Shown here in pieces: positions 44,641 to 55,971 of a stretch of DNA of 64,000 nucleotides. The DNA is from Adiantum capillus-veneris (Eukaryota; Streptophyta; Polypodiopsida; Polypodiales; Pteridaceae). The stretch is from assembly GCA_014529385.2 (NCBI GenBank), contig CM043968.1, positions 4,512,001 to 4,576,000 of the forward strand. Direction: 5' to 3'. The notes under the pieces were generated by a model. It was given only the letters and a program-made list of their open reading frames with translations, had not been told where the DNA came from and made no database searches. A program made the position numbers and the translations under genes. Positions within the stretch are counted from its first letter, which is position 1; each line of letters begins with the position of its first letter.

Positions 44641-45026
44641 ATGATGATTTTATTCTCTTTGACCCTGGTTCTACTCACAATTTCATATCCATAGAGATGG
44701 CCACCAAGCAAGGCATACAAGGTTACAAGATGGGAGATGTCCTACCCGTAAATGGTGCTTTCAAGGGGCAAGAAGCTTCACTTACTCCCTTAATCGGGAA
44801 ATTGAAGCTCCATGTCCAAAGCTATGTGGACAAAGAGGACTTCTTTATCTCTCCTCTCAAGCACAAGGATGTAACCATAGGGGCACCATGGTTTGATTGC
44901 ATGGCTGCCAATGTTAAATTCTCTGAAAGGAGAATCTACTTTAGGTTCAGGGAAAAAGATATGTACATAGATGCTAAGGAAATGGGTAATACCATATCCA
45001 TACGCAATCTTTCAATAAGTCAATAA
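44565..45026 (+). CDS. D2 protease
   Basis: 153-residue open frame. FILFDPGSTHNFISIEMATK is the active-site block, with Asp-Pro-Gly in place of the usual Asp-Ser-Gly; D3 has the same variant, so it belongs to the family. DVTIGAPWFDCM is the second hallmark. Retropepsin would mature the D polyprotein. Confidence 0.75.
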   Translation: MVEIQEEETHHKGFSLCHAWGKVREHDDFILFDPGSTHNFISIEMATKQGIQGYKMGDVLPVNGAFKGQEASLTPLIGKLKLHVQSYVDKEDFFISPLKHKDVTIGAPWFDCMAANVKFSERRIYFRFREKDMYIDAKEMGNTISIRNLSISQ

Positions 45027-45132
45027 AGAGCTCTATTTCCGTGTACGTGATTTTTGTTAAAGATTCTCAAAATGAAACTAATTCTTTAGCAAAAGAAAAT
45101 ATAAACAATCACAAGGAATTGGAGTTATCCAA

Positions 45133-47684
45133 TTGGAGTTATCCAATTTTCTCAAGGGGTTTCAAGATGTCTTTATTGACGACATCCCTTGTGAACTACC
45201 TCCTAAACAAGGCAATGATGACCATGCAATTGAGCTTCTTCTAGGAAGTGAACTGCCTAATAAACCTCCTTATAGAGTTTCTCAAGCTCAACAAGAGGAG
45301 ATTATGTGGCAAGTGCATGAGTTAGTTGAGAAGGGCATAGCTCATCTCCATTTTGTTCTCATGTGCTTGATGGAGAAGCTATTTAAGCCTCACCGAACCT
45401 TTACTGGAGTGTTCTTTGATGATATTATCATCTACTCTAATTCACTAGATGAACACAAGCAAAACCTCCAGGTAACATTTCAAGTTCTAACAGAGAATAA
45501 ACTTTATATTAATCGAAAGAAAAGTGAAATTTTCTTGCAAGAGATTTAGTATTTAGGTCATATTATCTCTCAAGATGTCATCCAAATGGATCCATCAAAG
45601 TTAGAGGCAATAAAAGGATGGCCTAAACCAAGGAATCTTCATGAACTAAGAAGCTTTATGGGTATGTGTGCATATTATAGAGGCTTCATACAAAAGCTCT
45701 AAAAAATCACAGGACCATTACATGACCTAACAAAGAAAAACGTTAGGTATACATGGTCTGCCAAGGAGAACAATGCTTTGAAAAAGCTCAAATAAAAGCT
45801 TATCTCTCAACCTGTACTTAGACTACCGGATCTCTCAAAGCCATTTGAGGTCCAATGTGACGCTTGTGGTGATGGCCTTGGAGCTGTCTTGCTCCAAGAA
45901 GGTCATGCCATAGGCTATGAAAGTCAAAGGCTCGACCCTGTTGAGCAAGCTCTAGGCATATATGAAAACAAACTCCTCGCAATTCTACATGCCTTAGACT
46001 CATGGAAGCACTATTTATTGGGGACTCCTTTCATTCTACGAACGGATCACCAAAGCCTTAAGTACTTGATGATGCAGACCAAGTTCTTTGACAAACAAAT
46101 GAGGTGGGAAAATTTCCTTTCGCAATTTTATTTTCATATTGCTCACATTGCTGGCAAGCATAATCAAGTAGCTGATGCACTCTCAAGATGGCTAAGAGTG
46201 AATGAGGTTTCCATAACAACTCACAATGATCTATCTTCTATGATAGATGGCTATTGATCCCGATTTTAGAGATGTGATTTCAGCCCTTGAACTAGGGAAG
46301 AAAGAGGAACCATTTACTTTACAAGATGGTTATCTTCTCTATGCAATAGACTATGCGTTACTAACTCACTACATGAGAAAGTAATGTACGAATTTCATGC
46401 TCCTCCTTATGCGTGGCATAGAGGGATTTAGTCTACCCTAAAAGGGATTAAAACATATTTCTATTGGCCTACCATGAAAGCAAACATACAAGAGTATGTT
46501 TCTAAATTTGTGGTATACCAAAAGACGAAGTTTGATAGAGGGAAGCAACCTAGAGTGCTTCAACCTTTTCTAATCCCTAATTCACCATGGGAGAGTATAT
46601 CTATGGATTTTATCTTTGGATTGCCTAAGTCTATCCATGTGAATACGGGAATATGGACGATAGTGGACAGGTTCAGTAAACAAGCTCATTTTATACCTGT
46701 CAAAAAGACTATTAAAGCCCATCAAATGGCAACCCTCTTCATATCAAAAATCTTTAAGTATTATGGCTTGCCAATGTTCATAGTGTCGGATAGAGATCCT
46801 AGAATGATCAGTAATTTTTGGAAGTGTCTCTTTGAGAATTTAGGGACAAGGCTAAATTTCTCTTCGGCCTATCATCCGCAAATGGATGGCCAAAATGAAA
46901 TAGCTAACCTAACAATTCTTGATCTACTAAAAGCATATGTAACGGAAGTAGATCAAAGATCCCAATGGGAGAAGTACTTACCCTTAGTGGAGTATGCCTA
47001 CAACAACATTGTGCATACTTTCACGGGAAAAGCACGTTTTGAGGTAATTGAGGGAAGATAAAAAAGTCCCCTGCTACTTAAGGTACACGGGAAGATCTTC
47101 GCTGCAAATGAGTATAGCAGAGATCTACAAGAATCTTTTCAAAAGATTAAGGATGCTATCTCTATCACACAGCAAAGGCAAAAGGCTGCTGCTGATAAGC
47201 ACAAAAGAGCCCAAGCCTTTAAAGAAAATGATTGGGTCTTACTTAAATTTCCCAAGGCTCGATTAAGGCACACAACGGGCAAGAATCCTACGGGACACCA
47301 AAAGTAGTATGCTAAGTTAGCAAAAAGGTACTATGGTCCCTTCTAGATTCTTAGGCCAATCAATGAGATGGCCTATCAACTCAAGTTTCCCAGCCATTGG
47401 CTCATACACAATGCTTTCCATGTGAGCCTACTAAAGCGTTACAAAGGAGAGCCACCTCAAGAACCAACTATTGAAGACCCACCGGAGATCGAGGACCAAG
47501 AAGAGGTGCTGTAGCCCGAGTCCGTTCTCCGACATGAAGACAAGGTACTAAGAGGCGGTAAGACTATTTGACGATACCTTATTAAGTTTAAGGATTATCC
47601 TTTTGAAGATGCTACATGGATGCAAGGCATACAATTAAAGGATAACCTAAACCTTGTCAATGCTTACGATGCTTCCCTAGAGTA
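45133..47684 (+). pseudogene. D2 pol with chromodomain
   Basis: LSNFLKGFQDVFIDDIP and PPYRVSQAQQEEI open the RT region. An internal deletion near 45350 joins the finger segment to LMEKLFKPHRTFTGVFFDDI, removing the LVQKK-to-GYHQIR core. RNase H FEVQCDACGDGLGAVLLQEG and integrase follow, the latter with DFIFGLPKSIHVNTGIW, FIVSDRDPRMISNFW and HPQMDGQNEIANLT at 46474-47061. Near the end HVSLLKRYKGEPP leads to a chromodomain RYLIKFKDYPFEDATW (47568-47615). The chromodomain places D in the chromoviruses. Confidence 0.83.
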
Positions 47685-48039
47685 AGCAAATGTACAAATG
47701 TTTAAAAATGAACAAAGTTTTTGTCTTATAAGACTCTCTTTTCTTTTATTGTGCACAAAAATGAAGTAGTATGCATGCTTAGATCAAGTTTGCAAAGACG
47801 ACGTCTCCCAAACACCAAGTAGAGCTTGTCACTCTACTATGGAAGATTGATAGGACTAATGAGCAGACATGCTTGCGGCAGCTTAGGCTCTCAAGCACCA
47901 AGTGGATTAGTCATCCATCCTAGAATGATGTCGTAGGGTAACATAGGCATCCTCTACTCACTAGAAAAAGGACTAATGAATAGGCTTTATCTTATCTACC
48001 CCATACTCGAGGACAACTATGATTTCAAGAGAGAGGTAA

Positions 48040-48410
48040 TGTCATAATAACTAATATCTAATTCTCCTAAATGATTTTCTCATGTTAAAGTAATCATTTA
48101 TTATGGGGAAGTGCCAAGGGAGAAAAAGCTAGAATATTGGTTAAGTTGGCAGACCGGCCACATTATGGATCCAAAGGAGGGAAAATAGGGATCCAAAGGG
48201 GGGGCCATCTACAAAAGAGCAAGGTGCAACAATGGGCTTTAAAGACCCTAAGGTTTAGCCCATTAAGACTTCCAAAATGCTAAGGTTCCAAAAATCAAAG
48301 GTTGTGTCCAATGGCTAAGCTTAGGAAAATTGGATGCTTTGTGTGTGTGTACAAAAGTCTTCATGAATCCTACAAAGGAGGGGGTGAGCCTTGCAAGTAG
48401 GGGATGAGAG

Positions 48411-48489
<79 letters not shown>

Positions 48490-49693
48490 TCACAAGCCTC
48501 CTTTACACAAAGGGAATGAGGGACACATGTCAGCTCCCCAGCCCAGATGCCCACAAGGTGTACTTAAATCCTATTGGATGGCCATGGAGGTGAACCAATG
48601 CGAATTAGACTAGACTAAATCTAGTTTAATTAATTTAAAAAAAATTAATAAAAGAATCAATAAGAATTAAGCTCTCTAAAAGACTATTGGACAGTCTCCC
48701 AAAGGGTCCAATGAGCATTTAGCAGCCCTATGGCTTGCCTGATTCCTATTGGCCAGGAGACAAAGGGGTCTAATGAGAGTTTAGTTGCATTAATTAATTA
48801 CCTAAAGCTCTCACAAAAGGGGAAATGGGGACACATGTCAGAAGACTATCACTTATGCTCCTTAAATCCTATTGGCTAAGCTGGAGAGGTCCAATGGGGT
48901 GTCAACAAGAGGAAATAACATGAGGGGTCCAAGAGAGAGAGGGGGCTGATTTTCTCAAGTCATTATTTCCACACACACTCACACAAGCTCATTTGTGAAG
49001 CAAGAAGCAAGAAGACTCTCTCTCTCCTTCTCAAGCTTTAATGGAAAGCTTATCACCTACTCAAGCTTGTGAGAAGGGAGGCCTATACCGACAACCCTTG
49101 GCTTTGTGATGAAAATCTGACCAAGAGCCAAGCTTCAATGCATGCTCATCTCCTCTACCATGCTAATTACTAAACTAAGCTATGCTAATATGAGTGATTA
49201 TGTGAAGAGATGGACATCTTTCTCCTAAGACTACTTCTTCTTCCTCTCAATCTACTCTCATACCCCGCTAGCTCTCACCATCTTCAGAGGTGTGTGAGGT
49301 CTTGGGTGTGAGACCGTGAGGGAATTGATGTTGTGTTTAACAAGTGTTTTGCTTAGTGCTTGAATCTCCCATCTTCATTGCTCTAGATAGTATTGAAGGA
49401 ACACAAAGAATTGTATTGTAAAATGTCTCTCGTGATGGGAGAAACCTATAATACAACGCCTTTTGGAGGGGGGACTGGCTCCATGAAAATCCGGTCCTCA
49501 ACTGTTTTCAATAGATTAATTTCTCTCTCTTTTGAAGTATTGTTCATGCTATCTAGCTAGGTGTTATGCTTTTTGTTGCTCTGTCCAGCCAAGCACTCTT
49601 GTTATGCTCATTAGGAACCTATTCTAATGAAATGCTCACTATGTTCATGTTATTTTCCTCTACACACAAGTTACTAGGCCATTAATTGTTATA
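48040..49693 (+). repeat. D2 3' LTR / D2b 5' LTR (1654 bp)
   Basis: Starts TGTCATAATAACTAATATC after the purine-rich AAGAGAGAGGTAA and ends ATTGTTATA. A (CA)n tract lies at 48416-48484. It serves as the 3' LTR of D2, but a primer site and gag follow at once, so it is also the 5' LTR of D2b. A shared LTR like this is expected from unequal recombination between tandem copies. Confidence 0.82.
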
Positions 49694-49694
49694 T

Positions 49695-49706
49695 TGGTAT
49701 CAGAGC
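49695..49706 (+). promoter_or_regulatory. D2b primer-binding site
   Basis: TGGTATCAGAGC, identical to D1 and D3. Confidence 0.85.
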
Positions 49707-50099
49707 ACAAGGTTTCTCTTTTATTGCTCAAGAAGGGAGGTACTCAAGCTAGCTATAAATGGTTGTTATTATGAATTGCAAATGAGTAAGTAGAATAGGA
49801 AATTTTCAGCCTTGCAATGTGCCTACCTTCGTGCAGATAATGGGGCATCACCGTCGAGAGCTATGGTCTTAATAGTGGAGCCCTACGGGGCTTGCCTACG
49901 GCTTAACGACTATTGAGCTATTAGAAAGCCGGTGCTCTTTTCGTGTTGAACTACCCTCTCTTCTATTCCTTGTAATTAATGGTATTCGAGCCAGGGGTAC
50001 AATAGCTTGAGTGCTTTTCTAAAGGGGTAAAGAGGAGTAGAAACTAGGGCTTGAAGTGCCAAAGTACACCTAAAAAGTTTACACCTAAAAGTTGTTAGA

Positions 50100-50343
50100 A
50101 TGGCTGACAATAGTAAGAGATGAAATTAATGTTGATAGCTGTGATTTTGCTAATGAGGAGGCTACTAATGATGCGCCTATGCTTGTTAACTACCTTGTTT
50201 CTAGGCTTCAACAAGCCATGGGCAATCCATCCATCCAAAGTGAAGTGCAACGGAAGCTTCTTACTCATGGGATTCTCCAAGCTCCCACCATGTCGAGAGA
50301 GTACCTAGGAAGCCTCCTAAGACTCCCAAAAGAGGCCTCTCTA
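50100..50343 (+). pseudogene. D2b gag start
   Basis: ATG at 50100 (MADNSKR), frameshifted into SCDFANEEATNDAPMLVNYL and VSRLQQAMGNPSIQSEV, colinear with the D1 and D3 gag N-termini. It ends at LPKEASL near 50343, directly against an RT fragment in the opposite orientation. Confidence 0.72.
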
Positions 50344-50344
50344 C

Positions 50345-50551
50345 GATATCTTCATCCACTATCCTTATTTGATGGTAGCCACTTTTAAGGTCAATCCTAC
50401 TGAAGTAGGTCAAACCTTGTAGCTTATCAAACAAATCTTCTACCCACGGTACGGGAAATATTTTTTTGATAGTGATTTGATTTAGTGCTCGATAGTCCAT
50501 GCACATGCGATATGTTTCATCTTTCTTTTGCACTAAAAGGACTGGTGAACA
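50345..50551 (-). pseudogene. D3 RT, part beyond TE-X
   Basis: Minus-strand frame [60 protein letters not shown]. It directly continues the RT that breaks at 59365 (ending SPSSSPF), with TE-X between. The 3' remainder of D3 is missing. Confidence 0.8.
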
Positions 50552-50577
50552 CATTAGGAAAAATATGAACCCCAAAA
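50552..50577 (+). repeat. TE-X left terminal inverted repeat
   Basis: 26 bp starting CATTAGGAAAAATATGAACC, the exact reverse complement of 59339-59364. Confidence 0.9.
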
Positions 50578-51119
50578 TGGTCTTGTAAGGATCCCTAATT
50601 TTAAGCGATTAAGGCTGAAAATGTGTGTGATTTAGGAGACAAGACCATTGAATGAGGGTATTCTCATAGGCTTTTTTAAAGGCTTTCGTAGGCTTTTGGT
50701 AGGTTGAAATAGAAGCTAAGGAGGGAGGATAGGTATATTCTCTCTCTACCCAAAAGAGTGGTGGTCCTTATGACAATAACTACTCCCCCCCCCCCTTTCT
50801 TTTATCACATCATCAAGGGCGTCCATAGCCTCTGCCCAAAAAAACACATTTTTCAAAAAAAATTTAAAAACCTCACTTTTACTCAAAACTTATCCCCAAC
50901 CTATATATATACACTCAAAAATCAATTTTCTCTCTCAAAATCTCACATCTAGACCTGCAAAATATGAAACTTCCCACTTTTTTTTATTTCCCTCCAAAAT
51001 CACTCCTCTCTCTGTCTCACTCCTCTCTGTCTCTTCTCTCTCCTACTTTTCAGCACACACTCTACCTCCTTTCCTCTCTCACTCCTCTCCCTCCCTCTTT
51101 TCTCTCTTACTTTTCAACA

Positions 51120-51540
51120 CACACTTCCTCCTTCCCTCTCTTTGTTGTAGGTCCACTCCATAGCTTTGGTGCAGCTCTCCCCCCCATGGATCTCCACTCC
51201 ATAGCTTCCTCCTTCCCTCTCTTTGTTGCAGGTCCACTCCATAGCTCTGCTGCAGCTCTCCCCCCATGGCTCTCCACTCCATAGATTCCTCCTTCTCTCT
51301 CTTTGTTGCAGGTCCACCTCATAGCTTTGTTGCAGCTCTCCCCCCCATGGCTCTCCACTCCATAACTTCCTCCTTCCCTCTCTTTGTTGCAGATCCATTC
51401 CATAGCTTTGCTGTAGCTCTCCCCCCATGGCTCTCCACTCCATAGCTCTCTTGTAGCACTCCACTCCATAGCTCTCCTCTCCACTCCATAGATCTCCTGA
51501 AGCTCTCCATCCCATAGCTCTTCACTCCGTGCCTCTACTA
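51120..51540. repeat. TE-X left subterminal repeats
   Basis: About five tandem copies of an 80-bp unit (Pro/Ser-rich C/T-rich strand) with some eleven occurrences of CCATAGCT or close variants. The same motif recurs in inverted orientation near the right end. Minus-strand frames across it are repeat artefacts. Confidence 0.75.
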
Positions 51541-51583
51541 CAGCTCTCCACTCTTTCTTGAGGCCAACTTTATTCTCCTTGCC

Positions 51584-52370
51584 ATGGAGCTAGGCGACAT
51601 TACAAACCTCCCATCCACAACAAGATTTTCAAGTTCGAAAACGGTTTCTCTACATGTTCGGTTGCCAAAGGACTTCGCACCCTCAAAGCATCATTACTTG
51701 CAAACTCCACAACAACGCCATGCTGCAGGTCGCACCAATGTGGACCTCTGGGTGCATGGTTTCCTCTACCCTAATAATCCAGCCATCAATGTGTACCCAA
51801 CATTCATATAGCCTTGCTTCATTCTTACAATATGTAGGTAGAGGGGAGCAAGATCTTCTTGGATACTGCAAGCAATTATCGAATATTGGAGCTGATAGTG
51901 CACAATGGTCTTTGCATCAATGTCAACCTCTTTCCCATACACTAGTGGATTGCGCAAAAGGATATTTCATGCGGAGGAGGAAGTGGAAACTCTTAAGCTA
52001 CAAGTGGAAGAGGAGGATGCTAAGATTGCGAAGCTTGAAGATAAGATCTTGCATCTTAAAAAGACGCCTTAGGTGCAAGGGAACGTAAGAGGAGCTTCAA
52101 AGCCATAGAGACTTTAGCCCCGAAAGGTGGTGCTAGAAAAAGAAGGGTTACAACTACAAGGTACATTTTGCTACGCTCCAATCTATGTTTCTGTGGTAAT
52201 GTTTTTGTCCATTCTTGTAGGAATTTTGTGATATTGTTTTTGTTCATTCTTGTAGGAATTTTATCCAAGAGCTATGTGGTAGCCACAGCTAGGAGGATCA
52301 CATCTATTTGTTAAGTTTGTGCCTCAAGAACTCGGATGTCGTAGCCCTTTTACGAGCACCAAATGCAAAA
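51584..52370 (+). pseudogene. TE-X gene, coiled-coil exon and intron
   Basis: Plus-strand coding traces: ATG at 51584 with HAAGRTNVDLWVHGFLYPN (about 51720-51770), and later an acidic coiled coil EEEVETLKLQVEEEDAKIAK (about 51975-52035). A GT at 52161 (CAAG/GTACAT) and two acceptors TTCTTGTAG/GAATTTT at 52220 and 52255 outline a small intron. The next exon reads KFVPQELGCRSPF and is cut by the LTR at 52380. This may be the N-terminal part of the transposase gene. Stops are present; exon limits are inference. Confidence 0.4.
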
Positions 52371-52379
52371 CATTTAAAC

Positions 52380-52463
52380 TGTTAGGAAATAAGACGTAGC
52401 TAAATAGATAATTGAGTAGATTACTTAATGGAGAGAGACAGATTTATATACACGAGATTATAG

Positions 52464-52526
<63 letters not shown>

Positions 52527-53131
52527 CACGATATACGTGGTTCACCCAATGTGGGTTACGTCCACGGGAAAGCAGCCACTCAATGGATTTAGTACTTCAA
52601 AACAAGAAGTAGTTTACAAAGGGATTATACCCTTAATGGAGCTCCCGCCTTGCTTCACTCTCACCACCTCACACTCACCTTGTTGCATCAACTTCACACT
52701 ATGAAATGTTTGTAGAAATGGCCTCCTTTTATAGGCCAAAAGGGCTGCCCTCTCTTATGAGAGACAACCATGTGTAGCCGCCCTTGTGCGAATAAGTCCA
52801 AATCGGACCCTCCAATCCCCCCATGTGTGGCCGCCCTTGAGAAGACAAGTCCGCTTTTGAATTCGGCCACCGGCCATCGGCCATTGACTTCCGACCACCG
52901 GCCACCGGCCATTGACTTCCAACCACCGGCCATCGGCCATTGACTACCGGCCACCGGCCAACCGACCGGTTGTTTTCCGACCACTTTCCGGCCGTCGTCC
53001 GGCCATAATATTCCGGCGAAAAAGAATATTCCGACAAAGTTGCCCCTGATTCTTGTCTGTGAAAATTTTGGTTTCCGGTGAGTGATTTTCCTTCACGCAC
53101 GATGGCTTCTCCTCATAATGGGGGCCTTACA
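52380..53131 (-). repeat. Copia-type solo LTR inside TE-X
   Basis: On the minus strand it starts TGTAAGGCCCCC and ends TTTCCTAACA. It contains GCCTATAAAAGGAGG (TATA box), GGACGTAACCCACATTGGGTG near the R region as in many plant copia LTRs, a (GA)n tract at 52466-52522 and a GGCCACCGGCC-rich tandem stretch at 52860-52975. There is no primer site or internal region, so it is a solo LTR. The target duplication was not resolved. Confidence 0.55.
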
Positions 53132-53139
53132 AATGTGCG

Positions 53140-54358
53140 CTTTTACCACAGAAAATTACAAAGGGTAAATCAGGCTCCATACTTAACATAAACAATGCTG
53201 TCACAAAGGAGGTGATGTGAAAGTTTTCAAATCTTGTGAGCGATGTTGATGTATAGAAGGCTTATGATGAAGTTGGAATTAGTACTAAGGGGTACGTTGC
53301 CTTATATGGTCTCCTTAAGGATGCTTTAAGGGAAAGAGGAATTATTGAGAATGTTTTTCCTACACCACTTAAGGTCAATCTTGCTAAGAAGGCCTCGAAC
53401 AAAGACGTGTACTTTTGAATAGGAGGCTATTTGCATATAGAGGATATAATGCCTTGATCCATCTTTAGCAAGCAGTCCAAAGGAGTTAAGAAGTGTACCA
53501 ATGCAAGCGTAGGTGCAGACAGGGTGGACAAGGGATTTCCTTACTCAAGGTCAAATAATATTTTTGTTGATTTGAGAAGGCTTCAAATGGCAATAATACA
53601 TTTTTATGGTGTACCACCTAATGGTGAGGCTACAGTAATGCAATATTTTATTTTCAATTATGGTTTTCCTTATGTTATTTTGGACATTTTTCAGTGCTAG
53701 GCTCAAAGTTGGTTTTTGTGCTCAAGCTAGACAAGTGTCAGATTGTGAAGAAACAAAGATTAGAAAGGATAAGTATTACTCTCATGAAAGAGGCATATCA
53801 AGCAAACATACATCTATGAACGAGAATTGTGCACCATCTTTCAGTGTGAAATTGAAGAAAGAAATTTGGTGGCTTGGTGCTAGTGAGGTTCCCAAGGAGA
53901 CCCATGGAGTGCTTGCTTGGATTTTTGAACGCATTCCACGGATAACATATGTCATTAAGGCACAGCTAGTTGGGGAAAAACTCCAAGTAGATGGCATAGG
54001 GGAGTTTGAAGTTGACTGGCACTTAGGTGGTGATTTGAAAACAATCAAGTGCATTCTAGGGTGCAAACAAGGGGCAGGAGCTCTGTATTCTTGTCCATTT
54101 TTCATTAAGGGCTATAAGGGGAATGCACGCAAGGTTGCAATGATCGACGAAACAGAGGAAGATGACAATTCACAAATTACACGTGCATGGGAGCATTTGG
54201 TTCTACGATGTCCTATGCTGAAGGAGCCCAGTTGTGTCGCAAAAGACAATGAATGGAACCCTATAATTAATTTCCCTCTCAAAATGTGCATTTTTGCACA
54301 CTTCATGCTTTTATGCGCATCTTTGATCGTATATTAAAACTTCATATTGATTATGCAT
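53140..54358 (+). pseudogene. TE-X transposase-like gene, N-terminal part
   Basis: Early segment with STKGYVALYGLLKDAL (53280-53330) and PLKVNLAKKASNKD. A 225-residue open frame at 53660-54337 has PKETHGVLAWIFERIPRITY, then VDWHLGGDLKTIKCILGCKQ and GALYSCPFF. The D-L-K, Gly-rich and Cys pattern resembles the core of eukaryotic DDE-type transposases that carry a CPxC-like motif. A shift near 54275 leads to HFCTLHAFMRIFDRILKLHI. The gene should continue at 58067-56950, which is inverted. Assignment as transposase rests on these motifs plus the terminal repeats. Confidence 0.5.
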
Positions 54359-54369
54359 CCTTAAGGAGA

Positions 54370-54685
54370 ATTATTGAGAATGTTTTTCCTATACCACTTA
54401 AGGTCAATCTTGCTAAGAAGCCCTCGAACAAAGACGTGTACTTTTGAATAGGAGGCTATTTGCATACAGAGGATATAATGCCTTGATCCATCTTTACCAA
54501 GCAGTCCAAAGGAGTTAAGAAGTGTACCAATGCAAGCGTAGGTGCACACAGGGTGGACAAGGGATTTCCTTACTCAAGGTCAAATAATATTTTTGTTGAT
54601 TTGAGAAGGCTTCAAATGGCAATAATACATTTTTATGGTGTACCACCTAATGGTGAGGCTACAATAATGCAATATTTTACTTTCT
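54370..54685 (+). repeat. Direct duplication of 53341-53655
   Basis: About 315 bp repeated with only a handful of differences and 1029 bp between starts. The duplicated piece includes the PLKVNLAKK coding segment, so it is internal to the transposase region. Confidence 0.85.
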
Positions 54686-54689
54686 ATCT

Positions 54690-55291
54690 TCCCCGATTCG
54701 CCTGGTTCGTAGAGCCCCCACGAGGTTGATGAGAGAAAATCCTCTATCAACCTTGAAGCCACACCAACAATGGATGATGAGGATAGGCAACAAGAGGTAA
54801 TACTAAGCATCTTCTACGTTGATAACTCAACCTTTCTTCTTCGATTTTGGTTAATTACAATTTTGCAGGATGTTTTGGACATGGACCTTTGGGCTAGCTA
54901 GAAGGGGGGAGAGCGCACGGTGTTTGGGCCTCAAGCAGCCCTAGCACACTACATCGGCAAACTACCAATGTAAGATGTGTGCATCATACACAAGGATTTC
55001 TCCCCAAATGGCCATTTTGTTTTCTGGGTGCTTAAGGCCGCAACTAAACTCCTATATTTAGCCACCATCCCTCAAACAGTCCATGTAATTATTCTTGTGA
55101 ACAAATCACTTGCAATTGCCACTTTTGGCACTGGCTTTCGGGGCAAGGTCATGACACACATAGCTCTTTGCCAAGCCCTGGGGGTTGACAGTGCCCAAGC
55201 TATATCTACTTCTGTACTTACATCCATTCTACCCAACGCTATAGAACCTCGTAGAGAGGTTGCAAAGTGCCTCCTATCAAAAGATCGTTAA
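54690..55291 (+). pseudogene. TE-X accessory gene with intron
   Basis: Exon ending TPTMDDEDRQQE, donor CAAGAG/GTAATAC at 54797, acceptor TTTTGCAG at 54868, next exon DVLDMDLWAS. A stop follows, then the 104-residue frame 54977-55291 with HKDFSPNGHFVFWVLKAATK and IATFGTGFRGKVMTHIALCQ. I do not recognise the product. Splice sites are inferred from sequence only. Confidence 0.4.
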
Positions 55292-55299
55292 GCCAGAAG

Positions 55300-55965
55300 T
55301 ACAAGCTTTTAAATGAAAATTATCTCTCTTCTCCCTGATCTTTGCAAAGTTCAATTTACTGTTTTGTTCATGTTCAGTTACAAGGCAAACTGTTTGAAAG
55401 TTGATTTTGTACATTGAAAAAAAATTGTCAAAAATATTGCATATAATAGCTTTTTTGGTACTAGTTATGCCTTGAAACTGACATTTCATGCAATTTTCAA
55501 TGTGTCCACAAGGCAGCGAGATTTGGCCATACAAGACTGTTGTCGGTCAATTCTCGTTGTCTTTTGGACAGCACAAATTTGTAAAGCTTTGCAAGTTTTT
55601 GGCAAATACAAAGCAAAAAATTTACCTAATGGACAATTTCAAGCCAAAGAAAAAAATTATTTATCTTTGGTTGCTAGCAGTTGATTAGCCTTTTGTACAG
55701 TTGATTAGCATCTCACCTTCAACCATTTAACAAAATAAATGTAGACAAATAGACATTAAAATTGGACATTAAGGTAACATACAGAGACAAAAAGAGACGG
55801 ATTGTATTTGTCGCAAAGTGAAAATACATTGAATTCTCAAGAAATCAGCACAAGGGTTCCAAAAGTAAATTGATTCCAATACAAAAGTTAGTTACAAAAA
55901 AAGGTTTTGACATCAGAGGTATCGGTCCTGCCTTAAGCGACGGGAAAGTTGCATGTCCTTGGCCA
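55300..55965. other. TE-X spacer
   Basis: AT-rich; no gene recognised. Confidence 0.5.
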
Positions 55966-55971
55966 TGATTG

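Noticed and set aside
48263-48613. Open frames across the CA tract at 48416-48484
   Set aside because: Microsatellite artefact inside an LTR.
51079-51525. Several minus-strand frames rich in WSGEPWG-type repeats
   Set aside because: All overlap the 80-bp subterminal repeats of TE-X and are open in several frames at once.
52694-53100. Gly/Trp-rich minus-strand frames
   Set aside because: They arise from the GGCCACCGGCC tandem stretch within the solo LTR.
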